A stretch of DNA of 6,052 nt from an uncultured Dehalococcoidia bacterium (lineage in GTDB: Bacteria > Chloroflexota > Dehalococcoidia > Tepidiformales > Tepidiformaceae): the NCBI GenBank assembly GCA_937864275.1, contig CALMIW010000282.1, forward strand, positions 1 through 6,052, written 5' to 3'. Shown piece after piece: positions 6,011-6,052 of the stretch; position 1 is the stretch's first letter, and each line of letters opens with the position of its first letter. A program made the position numbers and the translations under genes. The notes under the pieces were generated by a model. It was not told where the DNA came from and ran no database searches. It worked only from the letters and a program-made list of their open reading frames with translations.

Positions 6011-6039
6011 GTAAGACCCGGCGCCGTCGAGACTCTTAC
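6011..6039. repeat. Inverted repeat upstream of the surface-protein gene
   Basis: GTAAGA at 6011-6016 and TCTTAC at 6034-6039 are perfect inverted copies separated by 17 bases that contain the palindrome GGCGCC. The centre lies about 42 bases upstream of the ATG on the minus strand. It could be an operator or a leader hairpin. I see no clear -10 or -35 pair in the 69 bases available before the window ends. Confidence 0.35.
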
Positions 6040-6052
6040 GGGCGCGTCGGGG

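Noticed and set aside
4740..6014. 424-codon open frame on the plus strand opposite the surface-protein gene, the same length as the real gene
   Set aside because: Its translation is Pro/Ser/Gly/Val low-complexity without a signal, domain or good ribosome binding site. The minus strand has a signal peptide, domain boundaries, anchor and ribosome binding site. The equal length is coincidence.

Overview
The window is high-GC DNA (roughly two thirds G+C by eye) from a bacterium that controls its DnaK chaperone genes with the repressor HrcA and its operator CIRCE. That control system, the gene order hrcA-grpE-dnaK, the GC-rich codon use and a surface protein with a Gram-positive-like C-terminal anchor would fit Chloroflexota (for example the Tepidiformia/Dehalococcoidia side) or a related lineage. 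The taxonomic guess is inference only.

Layout. Bases 2-259 are the 3' end of a membrane protein gene, probably an ABC-2 type transporter permease. A short gap (260-326) holds a small hairpin and a weak promoter-like hexamer. Bases 327-836 encode a DinB-like metal-binding helical-bundle protein of unknown substrate. The heat-shock operon follows: an extended -10 promoter near 875-883, a CIRCE operator at 895-921 embedded in a longer inverted repeat (888-929), then hrcA (943-1983), grpE (2012-2584) and dnaK (2623-4527). The spacers are 28 and 38 bases, and grpE and dnaK each have a strong ribosome binding site. A strong GNRA-capped intrinsic terminator (4553-4587) closes the operon. dnaJ is not present, although it often follows dnaK.

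On the opposite strand, converging on dnaK, lies a 424-residue secreted protein gene (5983 down to 4709). It has a signal peptide, a predicted beta-sandwich/carbohydrate-binding-like domain, two short cysteine-acidic segments, a long Pro/Gly/Asp-rich stalk, an APATG motif resembling a sortase signal, a transmembrane helix and an Arg-rich tail. A perfect 13-bp hairpin (4657-4684) lies just past its stop codon. An inverted repeat (6011-6039) lies upstream of its start.

How the genes work together. HrcA should bind CIRCE and repress its own operon. Heat or unfolded protein relieves repression, and GrpE (nucleotide exchange factor) then works with DnaK (Hsp70) in protein folding. The transporter fragment, the DinB-like gene and the surface protein have no evident functional tie to the chaperone operon. 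I see no mobile element, CRISPR array, tRNA or rRNA. The core of the window is conventional; the least explained part is the surface protein and the extended operator.
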